7,841 nt of DNA, from the NCBI GenBank assembly GCA_904502055.1, contig CAJGDZ010000080.1, positions 1 to 7,841 of the forward strand, given 5' to 3'. The DNA is from an uncultured Clostridia bacterium (GTDB lineage: Bacteria; Bacillota; Clostridia; Oscillospirales; CAG-272). The stretch's first letter is position 1. Every line of letters begins with the position of its first letter. Shown piece by piece: positions 1 to 6,039 of this stretch. The notes beneath the pieces are model-generated. The model had not been told where the DNA came from, ran no database searches, and was given only the letters and a program-made list of their open reading frames with translations. The translations under genes and the position numbers were made by a program.

Positions 1-33
1 CCCACGTCTCCCCTCACCGATAAATCAAAATTT
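1..33 (-). repeat. Partial dispersed-repeat leader downstream of gyrB
   Basis: Read on the minus strand, bases 33 to 10 match the stretch at 7655-7678 with one difference (TTTATCGG against TTTGTCGG), ending in TCGGTGAGGGG. A looser version (GTTTGTCGAGGGGAACGTGG) lies at 5345-5364. After the shared leader this copy continues GAGACGTGGG, closer to the 5345 copy than to the 7681 copy. It begins 14 bases after the gyrB stop and leaves the window, so the body is unseen. No hairpin-plus-T-tract terminator is visible in the 46 bases after gyrB. Confidence 0.6.
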
Positions 34-46
34 GAAATACGAAATT

Positions 47-1984
47 TTAGATATCCAAATTCTCAGCGAATTTGGCGTTTTCCTCGATGAAGATCTTACG
101 GGGCTCGACCTTATCGCCCATAAGGAGTGAGAAGGTAGCGTCGCAAAGCTCGGCGTCCTCCATGGTGACCTTAAGAAGCGTACGCTTTTCGGGGTCCATG
201 GTGGTCTCCCAAAGCTGCTCGGCATTCATCTCACCAAGACCCTTATAGCGGTTTACCTCGATGTTCGAGCCGCCGCCCAGCTCCTCCATAATGCGGTCGC
301 GCTCCTCGTCGGAGTACGCGTAATAAAGCTGCTTGGAATTTCGCTTGCTGATCTTGTAAAGCGGGGGCTGAGCGAGGTAGATGTGACCCTGCTCGATCAG
401 CGGTTTCATAAAGCGGAAGAAGAAGGTGAGAAGCAGGATGCGGATGTGCGAGCCGTCGACGTCGGCATCCGCCATGATAACGATCTTGCCGTAGCGAAGC
501 TTTTCCATATTGAAATTCTCACCCACGCCGCAGCCGATCGACTGAATGATGGGCTGAAGCGACTGGTTGGCCGCCACGTTGAGCGTATTGGCCTTTTCGA
601 CGTTGAGCACCTTACCGCGAAGCGGAAGGATGGCCTGGAAGCGCGAGTTGCGTCCCTGCGTGGCCGAGCCGCCTGCCGAGTCTCCCTCGACCAGATACAG
701 CTCCGTTAGCTCCACGTTGCGCTCGTTGCAGTCTCTGAGCTTACCGGGAAGCACCGAGCCGCCGTCAAACGCGCCCTTGCGGCGTGTTTCCTCACGGGCC
801 TTACGCGCTGCCTCACGGGCACGCGAGGCCGCCATGGTACGCTCGACGATCATCTTTGCCGACGCGGGATTTTCCTCCAGGTACTCCGAAAGCTTCTGGT
901 TGACCGTGTTTTCCACCAGCGTACGGATCTCCGAGTTACCCAGCTTTGCCTTGGTCTGGCTTTCAAACTGCGCGTTCTCCAGCTTGACGCTGACAATGGC
1001 ACAAATGCCCTCGCGCACGTCCGAGCCCTCCAGCTGCGGATCCTTGTCCTTCAGCGCGCCGATCTTGCGCGCGTAGGCGTTGATGATCTTGGTAATACCT
1101 GCCTTGAAGCCGGTCTCGTGCATACCGCCCTCAATGGTATTCATATTGTTGGCAAAGGTAACGATGCTCTCACTGTACGCCGTGGTGTACTGCAGAGCGA
1201 TCTCGGCGACCGAGCTGTCCTTTTGTCCCTTCATGTAGATGACGTCGCCGTGAATGGGCGTTTTTCCGTCTCTCTCGCAAAGAAACTCCACAAACGAGCG
1301 AATACCGCCCTCAAAGCAGAAATCGTCCTCACGGATGTTCTCGGGGTCTCTCTCGTCACGGAGAACCAGGCGCACACCTGCATTAAGGAAGGCCTGCTCG
1401 CGCAGTCTGGTCTGCAAAATTTCGTACTGGAACACCGTTTCCTCGAAAATCGTGGGGTCGGGCTTAAAGGTGACCTTTACGCCGTGCATGCGGTCGGGCG
1501 AGGCCGGCTCGGTCTTGCCGCGTCTGGCCACCATACCGCGCTCAAAGCGCTCGGTAAAGCGCTCTCCCTCGTAGCAGTCGTCCAGCTCCACCCACTCGGA
1601 AAGCGCGTTGACCACCGATGCGCCCACGCCGTGCAGACCGCCTGCGATCTTATATCCGCCGCCGCCGAATTTTCCGCCCGCGTGCAGAATGGTGTAGACC
1701 ACCTCGGGCGTCGGAATACCCTGCTTTGGGTGCATACCCGTGGGAATGCCGCGTCCGTTGTCCTCAACGGTGATGGTTTCACCGGGGTTGATGGTTACGG
1801 TGATCCTGTCACAAAAGCCGGCCAGCGCCTCGTCGATCGAGTTGTCGACGATCTCATAGACCAGGTGGTGCAGACCGCGGATCGAGGTCGTACCGATGTA
1901 CATACCCGGACGCTTCCGTACCGCCTCAAGACCTTCAAGAACCTGAATGTCACTTTCGTTGTAGTTGATCTGGTTGTTTTCCAT
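47..1984 (-). CDS. gyrB: DNA gyrase subunit B
   Basis: This is the 645-residue ATPase/TOPRIM subunit of DNA gyrase, which with GyrA adds negative supercoils using ATP. The GHKL ATPase domain shows YEIVDNSIDEA (43-53) with the catalytic base E44 and Mg-binding N48, EDNGRGIP (74-81), the lid GGLHGVGASVVNAL (115-128) and QTKAKLGN (343-350) with the transducer lysine K345. The TOPRIM part has EGDSAGG (433-439), PLRGKVLNVEKA (454-465) and DADVDG (506-511). The C-terminal tail has YKGLGEMN (580-587). Length and intact motifs indicate a complete gene. The ATG at 1984 has a good ribosome-binding site, GGAAGG at 1991-1996, six bases upstream. ParE is the main alternative from sequence alone, but its place in the dnaA-dnaN-recF-remB cluster favours GyrB. 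A foreign-looking nuclease gene sits 17 bp upstream, so gyrB may be co-transcribed with it. Confidence 0.97.
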   Translation of the reverse strand: MENNQINYNESDIQVLEGLEAVRKRPGMYIGTTSIRGLHHLVYEIVDNSIDEALAGFCDRITVTINPGETITVEDNGRGIPTGMHPKQGIPTPEVVYTILHAGGKFGGGGYKIAGGLHGVGASVVNALSEWVELDDCYEGERFTERFERGMVARRGKTEPASPDRMHGVKVTFKPDPTIFEETVFQYEILQTRLREQAFLNAGVRLVLRDERDPENIREDDFCFEGGIRSFVEFLCERDGKTPIHGDVIYMKGQKDSSVAEIALQYTTAYSESIVTFANNMNTIEGGMHETGFKAGITKIINAYARKIGALKDKDPQLEGSDVREGICAIVSVKLENAQFESQTKAKLGNSEIRTLVENTVNQKLSEYLEENPASAKMIVERTMAASRAREAARKAREETRRKGAFDGGSVLPGKLRDCNERNVELTELYLVEGDSAGGSATQGRNSRFQAILPLRGKVLNVEKANTLNVAANQSLQPIIQSIGCGVGENFNMEKLRYGKIVIMADADVDGSHIRILLLTFFFRFMKPLIEQGHIYLAQPPLYKISKRNSKQLYYAYSDEERDRIMEELGGGSNIEVNRYKGLGEMNAEQLWETTMDPEKRTLLKVTMEDAELCDATFSLLMGDKVEPRKIFIEENAKFAENLDI

Positions 1985-2001
1985 TTTATACCTTCCGAAT
2001 T

Positions 2002-2373
2002 TTATTTTTGATGATTATTTTTTGATATAAAATTTTCCACTTCATTATGGATGATATCGCAAACATCACGAAATTTTTGTATTACCTCTGTATTCTGAAA
2101 CCGAAGAACACGAATCCCGTTTTTTTCTAAATAGGATGTTCTTTCCTTTTCTTTTGCCTGATTTTCCGGTTCATAATGCTGAGACCCATCAAGCTCAACG
2201 GCAAGCCTTGCCTTGGAACAATAAAAATCCAGAATATAGCCGCCAACCGTTACTTGTCTATGAAACCGGCAAGGATATTGCTGCAGAAATTCATACCACA
2301 GCTTTCTTTCCTCTTTTGTCATATTCTTTCGCAGCTGTTGGGCTAAATGCGTTAATTTTTTATTATGTCTCAT
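2002..2373 (-). CDS. DUF559 endonuclease-domain protein (Vsr/PD-(D/E)XK-like)
   Basis: This 123-residue protein matches the DUF559 family, small single-domain proteins related to Vsr-type and PD-(D/E)XK nucleases. Their cellular role is not established. The visible family pattern is LRKNMTKEERKLW (14-26), then RFHRQVTVGGYILDFYC (36-52) with acidic D49, then LAVELDGSQHY (57-67) with E60, D62, Q65 and H66, then a C-terminal GIRVLRFQNTEV (86-97). The putative active-site residues are all present, so the gene looks intact. It is visibly richer in A/T than remB, recF and gyrB and sits between remB and gyrB where no gene is usual, so acquisition is likely. Its start lies 10 bases from the inverted-repeat element at 2383-2673. 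The only Shine-Dalgarno-like sequence (GAGG, 2386-2389) is inside that repeat arm, 12 bases from the ATG. Function as a repair, defence or mobility nuclease is open. Confidence 0.85.
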   Translation of the reverse strand: MRHNKKLTHLAQQLRKNMTKEERKLWYEFLQQYPCRFHRQVTVGGYILDFYCSKARLAVELDGSQHYEPENQAKEKERTSYLEKNGIRVLRFQNTEVIQKFRDVCDIIHNEVENFISKNNHQK

Positions 2374-2382
2374 TTTTTTTCA

Positions 2383-2673
2383 TAACCTCATCCACCGCTA
2401 AACGCGGTCCCCCTTCCCCAAAGGGGAAGGCTTGCTTTTGTTCTCGCCTTCGATGATTGCTTGCACGGTAAAATCAGTTACGTTAACTTTTTTGATTAAG
2501 AATTTTATTTTCTAAATCTCTATGATGTGAGCTTCCGGTATAAGCTTTTTAAAACTTAAATTTTGTTGATTTCTTAAACAAAATATCTTTGTTTTCCTCT
2601 TCCTTTACGCAGATACGGTCGCAAGCCTTCCCCTTTGGGGAAGGGGGACCGCGTTTAGCGGTGGATGAGGTTA
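2383..2673. mobile_element. MITE-like element with perfect 53-bp terminal inverted repeats
   Basis: Bases 2383-2435 are the exact reverse complement of 2621-2673, separated by a 185-bp A/T-rich centre. Each arm contains two small hairpins: CCGC/GCGG around a short loop, and CCTTCCCC-AAA-GGGGAAGG. The arms end in TA on both sides (TA at 2383-2384 and 2672-2673), which could be a TA target duplication as made by Tc1/mariner-type transposases. No transposase and no convincing reading frame lies inside. The element fills the gap between the remB-like gene and the DUF559 gene. The alternative is two independent copies of a common short intergenic repeat in opposite orientation; the perfect match of the arms fits one recent event better. 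Confidence 0.7.
2436..2620. other. Non-coding A/T-rich centre of the inverted-repeat element
   Basis: No reading frame with a credible start and ribosome-binding site, no tRNA and no clear terminator is seen here. The stretch is rich in A and T tracts and contrasts with the G/C-rich arms on both sides. Confidence 0.5.
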
Positions 2674-2676
2674 AAA

Positions 2677-2705
2677 GCTATAAATTTTTTACAACTTCAC
2701 GGCAA
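2677..2705 (-). promoter_or_regulatory. Weak candidate promoter for the DUF559-gyrB part
   Basis: On the minus strand TTGCCG (2705-2700) and TATAGC (2682-2677) are separated by 17 bases, four of six consensus matches each. It lies just after the remB-like stop and just before the inverted-repeat element. It could help express DUF559 and gyrB, but the match is modest and read-through from recF/remB is equally possible. Confidence 0.25.
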
Positions 2706-2721
2706 AAGACTCACACGTTCC

Positions 2722-2985
2722 TCACCACTCCACGCGGCCGAGAAGGGCGGTGGGAGAGAGCTGGGAGAAGCAGATGCGCTTTTTTCCCCGCTTATCGGTA
2801 TACAGAACAAAGGATTTGGGGATCTCATAGCTTGCCGACTCGACAAGACCTTCCTTTTCCTTTGCGGAAAGGTAGCGGCGTGTGACGGGTGAGACCGTCG
2901 CACTGTCGGTATCGAAAATGCCGATGATATCCTTCTCGCGGACATTCTTGCGATTTCCCACGTGCAGATAGATCATACGCTTCAT
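2722..2985 (-). CDS. remB: RemB/YaaB-like regulator (extracellular matrix regulator family)
   Basis: This 87-residue protein matches the RemB (YaaB, DUF370-related) family that sits between recF and gyrB in many Bacillota. In Bacillus subtilis remB was identified as a regulator of extracellular matrix genes; its mechanism is less clear than that of its paralogue RemA. Family features are MIYLHVGN (4-11), DIIGIFDTDSATVSPVTRRYL (19-39, with the usual DIxGIFD core), PKSFVL (56-61) and SQLSPTALLGR (74-84). The length is close to the 81 residues of the B. subtilis protein. Its ATG (2985-2983) overlaps the recF stop in an ATGA arrangement, so translation is probably coupled to recF, with GGAGG about ten bases upstream inside recF. 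The start could also be the Met at residue 4. The identification rests on recalled family similarity and position. Confidence 0.85.
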   Translation of the reverse strand: MKRMIYLHVGNRKNVREKDIIGIFDTDSATVSPVTRRYLSAKEKEGLVESASYEIPKSFVLYTDKRGKKRICFSQLSPTALLGRVEW

Positions 2986-4106
2986 ATCTTCTCTGCCTCC
3001 TCGATGCGGCCGTCCTTCACGCGGATGATGTTGGCACTGCCGTACGCCTCGTCGCGGATCTCGCAGGTGGTCATAATGACCTGCTTATCCTTGATCTCCT
3101 CAATGAGGTATTCGCGTCTGGCAAAATCCAGCTCCGAAAGCACGTCATCCAAAAGGAATACGGGATATTCGCCCGATTCCTTGCGGCTGATCTCGCCCTC
3201 GGCCAGCTTTAAGGAAAGCGCCAGCGAGCGCTGCTGACCCTGCGAGGCAAATTGCCTTGCCGCCTTGCCGCCAAGGCAGATCTCAAGGTCATCCTTGTGC
3301 ACGCCGTACAGCGTGGTGCCGGCGTAGATCTCGCGCTCCAGATTTTGCGAGAGCAGCTTTTTGTAAATTTCCTTGGTCTCGTTCAGATCCTGATAGCTCT
3401 CCTGCTCCGACGAGCCCTTATAGATCAGCGTAGGCACCTCGTCGGTCTTTCCCGTCTTTTCACTCATCTGAGCAAAGCAGGTCTGCATAAAATTCTGCAC
3501 CTGCGCCGCGTACGATTCGCGGAAGCGCGAGAGAATGGCCGCCTCGTGCGCCAGCGCCTCCGACCAGTAGCCTACCGTTTCCATAAAGGTCGCGCGGTCG
3601 TCCTGCGCATTCCGCAAAAGCGTATTTCGTTGCTTGAGTATTTTTTCGTACTTGGTCAGCGACACAAGGTACATGGGTCGCAGTTGGCTGATCGCCTCGT
3701 CAAGAAACGCTCTTCGCTCGGCGGGCGCACCCTTGATGAGCGACAGATGCTCCGGGCAAAACAGCACGCACCGAAATCGTCCAACCATATCCGAAAGCTT
3801 TGTGATCTTATTCTGATTGATCTCGATCTGACGGCGCTTGCCCGCGGCGTATTTGATCTCCATCCGCTGGCGGCGCGTGTCGGTAAACTCCAAAGCAATG
3901 CTTGCGTGGTCGCACCCAAAGCGCATCAGCTCCGCTTCCTTGGCCGCGCGAAAGCTTTTTCCCGTTGAAGCGGTATAAATGGCCTCAAGCAGGTTGGTCT
4001 TTCCCTGCGCGTTGCTTCCAAGCAGGATGTTGACGCCGCCTGTAAACTCCACCGACGCACTTTCAATGTTCCGAAAATTTTTTAGCTCGATCTTGTTACA
4101 AAACAT
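2982..4106 (-). CDS. recF: DNA replication and repair protein RecF
   Basis: RecF is a cytoplasmic SMC-like ATPase that, with RecO and RecR, helps load RecA on single-stranded gaps and supports restart of stalled forks. The 374-residue length is normal. The N-terminus has IELKNFRNIE (6-15) and the Walker A motif GSNAQGKT (30-37). The middle has CPEHLSLIKGAPAERRAFLD (117-136). The C-terminal half has GVHKDDL (268-274; the usual family form is GPHRDDL), the ABC signature SQGQQRS (288-294) and Walker B LLDDVLSELD (318-327). It starts three bases after the dnaN stop. No strong Shine-Dalgarno sequence precedes the ATG, so reinitiation after dnaN is likely. The S4-domain gene yaaA, found between dnaN and recF in B. 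subtilis, is absent. Confidence 0.97.
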   Translation of the reverse strand: MFCNKIELKNFRNIESASVEFTGGVNILLGSNAQGKTNLLEAIYTASTGKSFRAAKEAELMRFGCDHASIALEFTDTRRQRMEIKYAAGKRRQIEINQNKITKLSDMVGRFRCVLFCPEHLSLIKGAPAERRAFLDEAISQLRPMYLVSLTKYEKILKQRNTLLRNAQDDRATFMETVGYWSEALAHEAAILSRFRESYAAQVQNFMQTCFAQMSEKTGKTDEVPTLIYKGSSEQESYQDLNETKEIYKKLLSQNLEREIYAGTTLYGVHKDDLEICLGGKAARQFASQGQQRSLALSLKLAEGEISRKESGEYPVFLLDDVLSELDFARREYLIEEIKDKQVIMTTCEIRDEAYGSANIIRVKDGRIEEAEKI

Positions 4107-4109
4107 AGC

Positions 4110-5261
4110 TTAGTTGGTCATCTTTACGGGAAGAAGCATAAACTTCTCCTCGATTCCTTCCCGTTCGTAAGCGGGCTCAATGTTGATGCTGGTGAGCGGC
4201 GAGGAAAGTGTGATCAAAATCTCCTCGGCCGTGCAGGCTCTTACGCTGTCCATCAGATATCGGTTGTTGAACGCGATGAGAAGATCCTCACCCTCGTGCT
4301 CGACCTCGATCTCATCGTACGTCGATCCGGCACCCGACATGGCGTGGATCTTAAGAAGACCGCCGTCCAGCTGAAGCTTGACCGACGAGCGCACACTGCC
4401 CGCAATTCTCTCCTCGGTAATGAGAGCCGCCCGTTCCAGAGCCGACATAAGCGCGTCGCGCTTTACGCGCACCGAAATCTTATGCGTCTTGACAATGATT
4501 CGCTCATAATCGATGTATCGGCCGTCCACAAGGCGGGAGAAGAAAATAAATTCATCCATCAGGAAAATGATATTTTTTCTGGTCATAACGATACGAACCT
4601 GCTTTTCCTCATCGTCATCCAGCATACGGAACAGCTCCTGCGTGGTCTTGGAGGGAACGATAAAGTCAAAATTCAGCGCCGTTCCGTCCGCACCCGTGTT
4701 CTTGATGTCGGTCGCCAGCGAGCACTTGGCCAGCTTGTAGCTGTCGCACGATACCAAAAGAAGCGAGCCCTCACGCACCTCAAAATAACAGCCGTTGAGC
4801 ACCGGTCTTTGGTCGTTGATGCCCATCGCGTACATAACCTTGGTCAGCATCCCCTTCAGCTCACCCTCGGAGACCGAAAAGCTCTTGTCGCTCTCAAGCT
4901 TGGGGATCATCGGAAAATCGGTGCCGGGAAGCGCGTTCATACGGTGAACCGACTTGCCGCTCTCAATGCTGGCAACCAGCTTATCGTCTACGGTAAGCGT
5001 GATCTCGTCACCGTCCATAACCTTTAAGGTCTGGTTGAATTTCTGCGCGCCTATGATAAACGTGCCCTCCTCAATGACCTTGGCCTCGGTGGTAATGCGG
5101 ATGCCCTTCTCAAGATCGTAGGTCGTCATGATCAGTGTGTCCGGCTTCTGCGCTTCGATCAGAATGCCCTCGATCGACGTGAGGGTCGATTTTCCCGAAA
5201 CCGCACACATAAGCGGTGCTACCGACGCTGCCATCTTGCTCTTATCAAAGATAATTTTCAT
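4110..5261 (-). CDS. dnaN: DNA polymerase III subunit beta (sliding clamp)
   Basis: DnaN forms the ring-shaped dimer that holds the replicative polymerase on DNA and recruits ligases, repair proteins and mismatch factors. From the ATG at 5261 it is 383 residues, the usual size for three repeated clamp domains. Recognisable blocks are RPVLNGCYFE (152-161), SRLVDGRYIDYERI (242-255), AFNNRYLMDSVRA (330-342) and the C-terminal FMLLPVKMTN (374-383) that lines the partner-binding cleft. A GTG lies one codon upstream at 5264. The ATG is preferred because AGG at 5270-5272 is eight bases away, but the GTG at five bases cannot be excluded. A 7-bp hairpin directly abuts this AGG. dnaN is cut off from dnaA by 791 bp of origin and repeat sequence, so it probably has its own promoter. 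recF follows after three bases. Confidence 0.97.
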   Translation of the reverse strand: MKIIFDKSKMAASVAPLMCAVSGKSTLTSIEGILIEAQKPDTLIMTTYDLEKGIRITTEAKVIEEGTFIIGAQKFNQTLKVMDGDEITLTVDDKLVASIESGKSVHRMNALPGTDFPMIPKLESDKSFSVSEGELKGMLTKVMYAMGINDQRPVLNGCYFEVREGSLLLVSCDSYKLAKCSLATDIKNTGADGTALNFDFIVPSKTTQELFRMLDDDEEKQVRIVMTRKNIIFLMDEFIFFSRLVDGRYIDYERIIVKTHKISVRVKRDALMSALERAALITEERIAGSVRSSVKLQLDGGLLKIHAMSGAGSTYDEIEVEHEGEDLLIAFNNRYLMDSVRACTAEEILITLSSPLTSINIEPAYEREGIEEKFMLLPVKMTN

Positions 5262-5269
5262 CACGAATA

Positions 5270-5289
5270 CCTATCGGGCCTCGCCCGAT
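5270..5289 (-). promoter_or_regulatory. Hairpin abutting the dnaN ribosome-binding site
   Basis: In the dnaN message ATCGGGC (5289-5283), a three-base loop GAG and GCCCGAT (5279-5273) form a perfect 7-bp stem. AGG, the only Shine-Dalgarno-like triplet near the start, begins on the next base. The hairpin could limit ribosome access or fix the position of the start. The stem is not followed by a T tract in either direction, so a terminator is unlikely. Confidence 0.5.
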
Positions 5290-5324
5290 CCCTTTCTTTG
5301 TTTTAAATTATTTGTAGTTGAATT

Positions 5325-5352
5325 AGAATACGAATAAATTGAAGTTTGTCGA
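5325..5352 (-). promoter_or_regulatory. Candidate dnaN promoter
   Basis: On the minus strand TCGACA (5352-5347) is one mismatch from the -35 consensus and TATTCT (5330-5325) lies 16 bases downstream as a possible -10. TCTAAT (5327-5322) is a better -10 match but would need a 19-base spacer. The -35 falls within the leader of the neighbouring repeat. This is the best match seen in the A/T-rich stretch upstream of dnaN and remains tentative. Confidence 0.35.
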
Positions 5353-5536
5353 GGGGAACGTGGGGCTCTGCCCCAAACCCCGCCACCTTTAAAAAGGTGG
5401 ACGAAACCTTTGCACAGGGCAAAACGGGTTTGCCATTTGCACCAAACGAACGATAATGCGAAAACGATGTGTGATCCATTATCCGAGTCATTTTGAAACC
5501 TTCTCACGCGTGAGAAGGTTTCGGACGCGCGAGGTC
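5338..5536 (+). repeat. Dispersed stem-loop repeat, block B (in dnaA-dnaN gap)
   Basis: Read on the plus strand it opens with GTTTGTCGAGGGGAACGTGG, like the leaders at 7655 and at the window start. It then shows successive perfect stems: TGGGGC/GCCCCA at 5361-5375, CCACCTTT/AAAGGTGG at 5383-5400, GGCAAA/TTTGCC at 5418-5434, GATAATG/CATTATC at 5452-5483, and the 28-bp palindrome at 5495-5522. Reading frames in this stretch look repeat-derived rather than coding. It runs directly into block A at 5537, so blocks A and B may be one composite element with inverted ends. Confidence 0.65.
5495..5522. repeat. Perfect 28-bp palindrome
   Basis: Two 14-base halves are exact reverse complements with no spacer, centred on ACGCGT (5506-5511). 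Neither side is followed by a T tract, so a normal intrinsic terminator is not indicated. It could form a cruciform, a long RNA hairpin, or a binding site for a dimeric protein. It sits at the junction of repeat blocks B and A. Confidence 0.85.
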
Positions 5537-5697
5537 TGCAAGCCGAAAAGAGAGCAAGCTCTCTTTGTCGGATTGCCGACCTTGCGCTGACGGGAAGCCT
5601 TGCGGCTTTCCGTCTAAAATGACGTGATGTTTAAGCAGACCCATTCTGCAAAAAGTTTTGCGGCGCTTTTTCAAAAGCGCCCCGCCGGAGGCACGTT
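5537..5697 (-). repeat. 161-bp stem-loop repeat, block A, copy 1 (inverted)
   Basis: This is the reverse complement of 7681-7841 over all 161 bases with no gap. I count eight differences, four of them clustered around 5628-5634. Stems seen on the plus strand are AAAGAGAGC/GCTCTCTTT (5547-5566), GTCGG/CCGAC (5567-5580), an 11-bp stem 5589-5614 with one G-T pair, GCAGA/TCTGC (5635-5649), GCAAAA/TTTTGC (5648-5661) and GCGCTTTT/AAAAGCGC (5663-5680). The last stem loses two outer pairs in copy 2. With copy 2 it brackets dnaA as an inverted repeat. Confidence 0.85.
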
Positions 5698-5758
5698 CTC
5701 CATTGCAAATCCCAATTTGGATTGTCAATTTGCTGTCTGCCTGTGCGCGGTAAGAGAG

Positions 5759-5818
5759 ATAAAAATATATAAGTAAAATAATTGTAACAGTAGTAGGGTC
5801 TGTCAAAACTGTGGAAAA
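5759..5818 (-). promoter_or_regulatory. Candidate basal unwinding system (DnaA box, trios, A/T-rich duplex)
   Basis: In the dnaA reading direction TTTTCCACA (5818-5810) is followed by a short G/C-containing spacer ending GACCC. Then come the triplets CTA CTA CTG TTA CAA TTA (5796-5779), then A/T-rich DNA to 5759. On the complementary strand the triplets read 3'-GAT GAT GAC AAT GTT AAT, matching the DnaA-trio pattern described for B. subtilis except for the fifth. This predicts that DnaA opens DNA toward dnaN. The 13-base gap between the box and the first trio may be longer than in model origins. Confidence 0.65.
5810..5818 (-). promoter_or_regulatory. DnaA box (TTTTCCACA)
   Basis: One mismatch from TTATCCACA. 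It is the box nearest the trio motif and the A/T-rich duplex. Confidence 0.75.
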
Positions 5819-5871
5819 CCGGCAAAGCCTTTTGGGACAAGCCCTGCGGGAAAAATTTTCTTGTGAAACCC

Positions 5872-5902
5872 TTTGGAAAACCCGTCGGTTTTCTGTGGAA
5901 GG
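5872..5902 (-). promoter_or_regulatory. Two degenerate DnaA boxes
   Basis: On the plus strand TTTGGAAAA (5872-5880) differs from TGTGGATAA at two positions and TGTGGAAGG (5894-5902) at three. They share the orientation of the stronger boxes and may be weak sites. Confidence 0.35.
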
Positions 5903-5904
5903 AT

Positions 5905-5913
5905 TGTGGAAAA
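5905..5913 (-). promoter_or_regulatory. DnaA box (TTTTCCACA)
   Basis: One mismatch from consensus. It merges into an A/T block of four alternating A and T runs at 5910-5942. Confidence 0.7.
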
Positions 5914-5984
5914 AATTTTTTTGAGAGAAAAATTTTTTTTTTCGCGCAAAGGAAAAATTCGGATGCCGATTTTTGCCTTTTGCC

Positions 5985-5993
5985 TGTGGATAA
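5985..5993 (-). promoter_or_regulatory. Consensus DnaA box (TTATCCACA)
   Basis: The plus strand reads TGTGGATAA, an exact reverse complement of the consensus box. It is the only perfect box in the window. Confidence 0.85.
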
Positions 5994-6039
5994 CTGCCAA
6001 AATCGCTTGCGGTGTAAGGGCTCTTTGGTGATTTTCCCC

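Noticed and set aside
47..1984. ParE (topoisomerase IV subunit B) instead of GyrB
   Set aside because: Sequence motifs are shared, but position in the dnaA-dnaN-recF-remB cluster and overall motif pattern favour GyrB.
1118..2011. 297-codon plus-strand frame across gyrB
   Set aside because: It is antisense to the GyrB ATPase domain, with no plausible protein family and no supporting start signal.
2030..2038. DnaA-box-like TTTTCCACT inside the DUF559 gene
   Set aside because: Two mismatches from the consensus TTATCCACA, isolated, and inside a coding region.
2589..2985. Frames covering the right repeat arm and the remB-like gene in other phases
   Set aside because: They overlap the well-supported remB-like gene or the inverted-repeat arm and lack family features.
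3252..3968. 238-codon plus-strand frame across recF
   Set aside because: Antisense to conserved RecF motifs; no recognisable domain.
5495..5522. Intrinsic terminator
   Set aside because: The stem is strong but neither side has the required T run.
5361..5680. CRISPR array
   Set aside because: The stems differ from one another in sequence and spacing; there is no recurring direct repeat with unique spacers.
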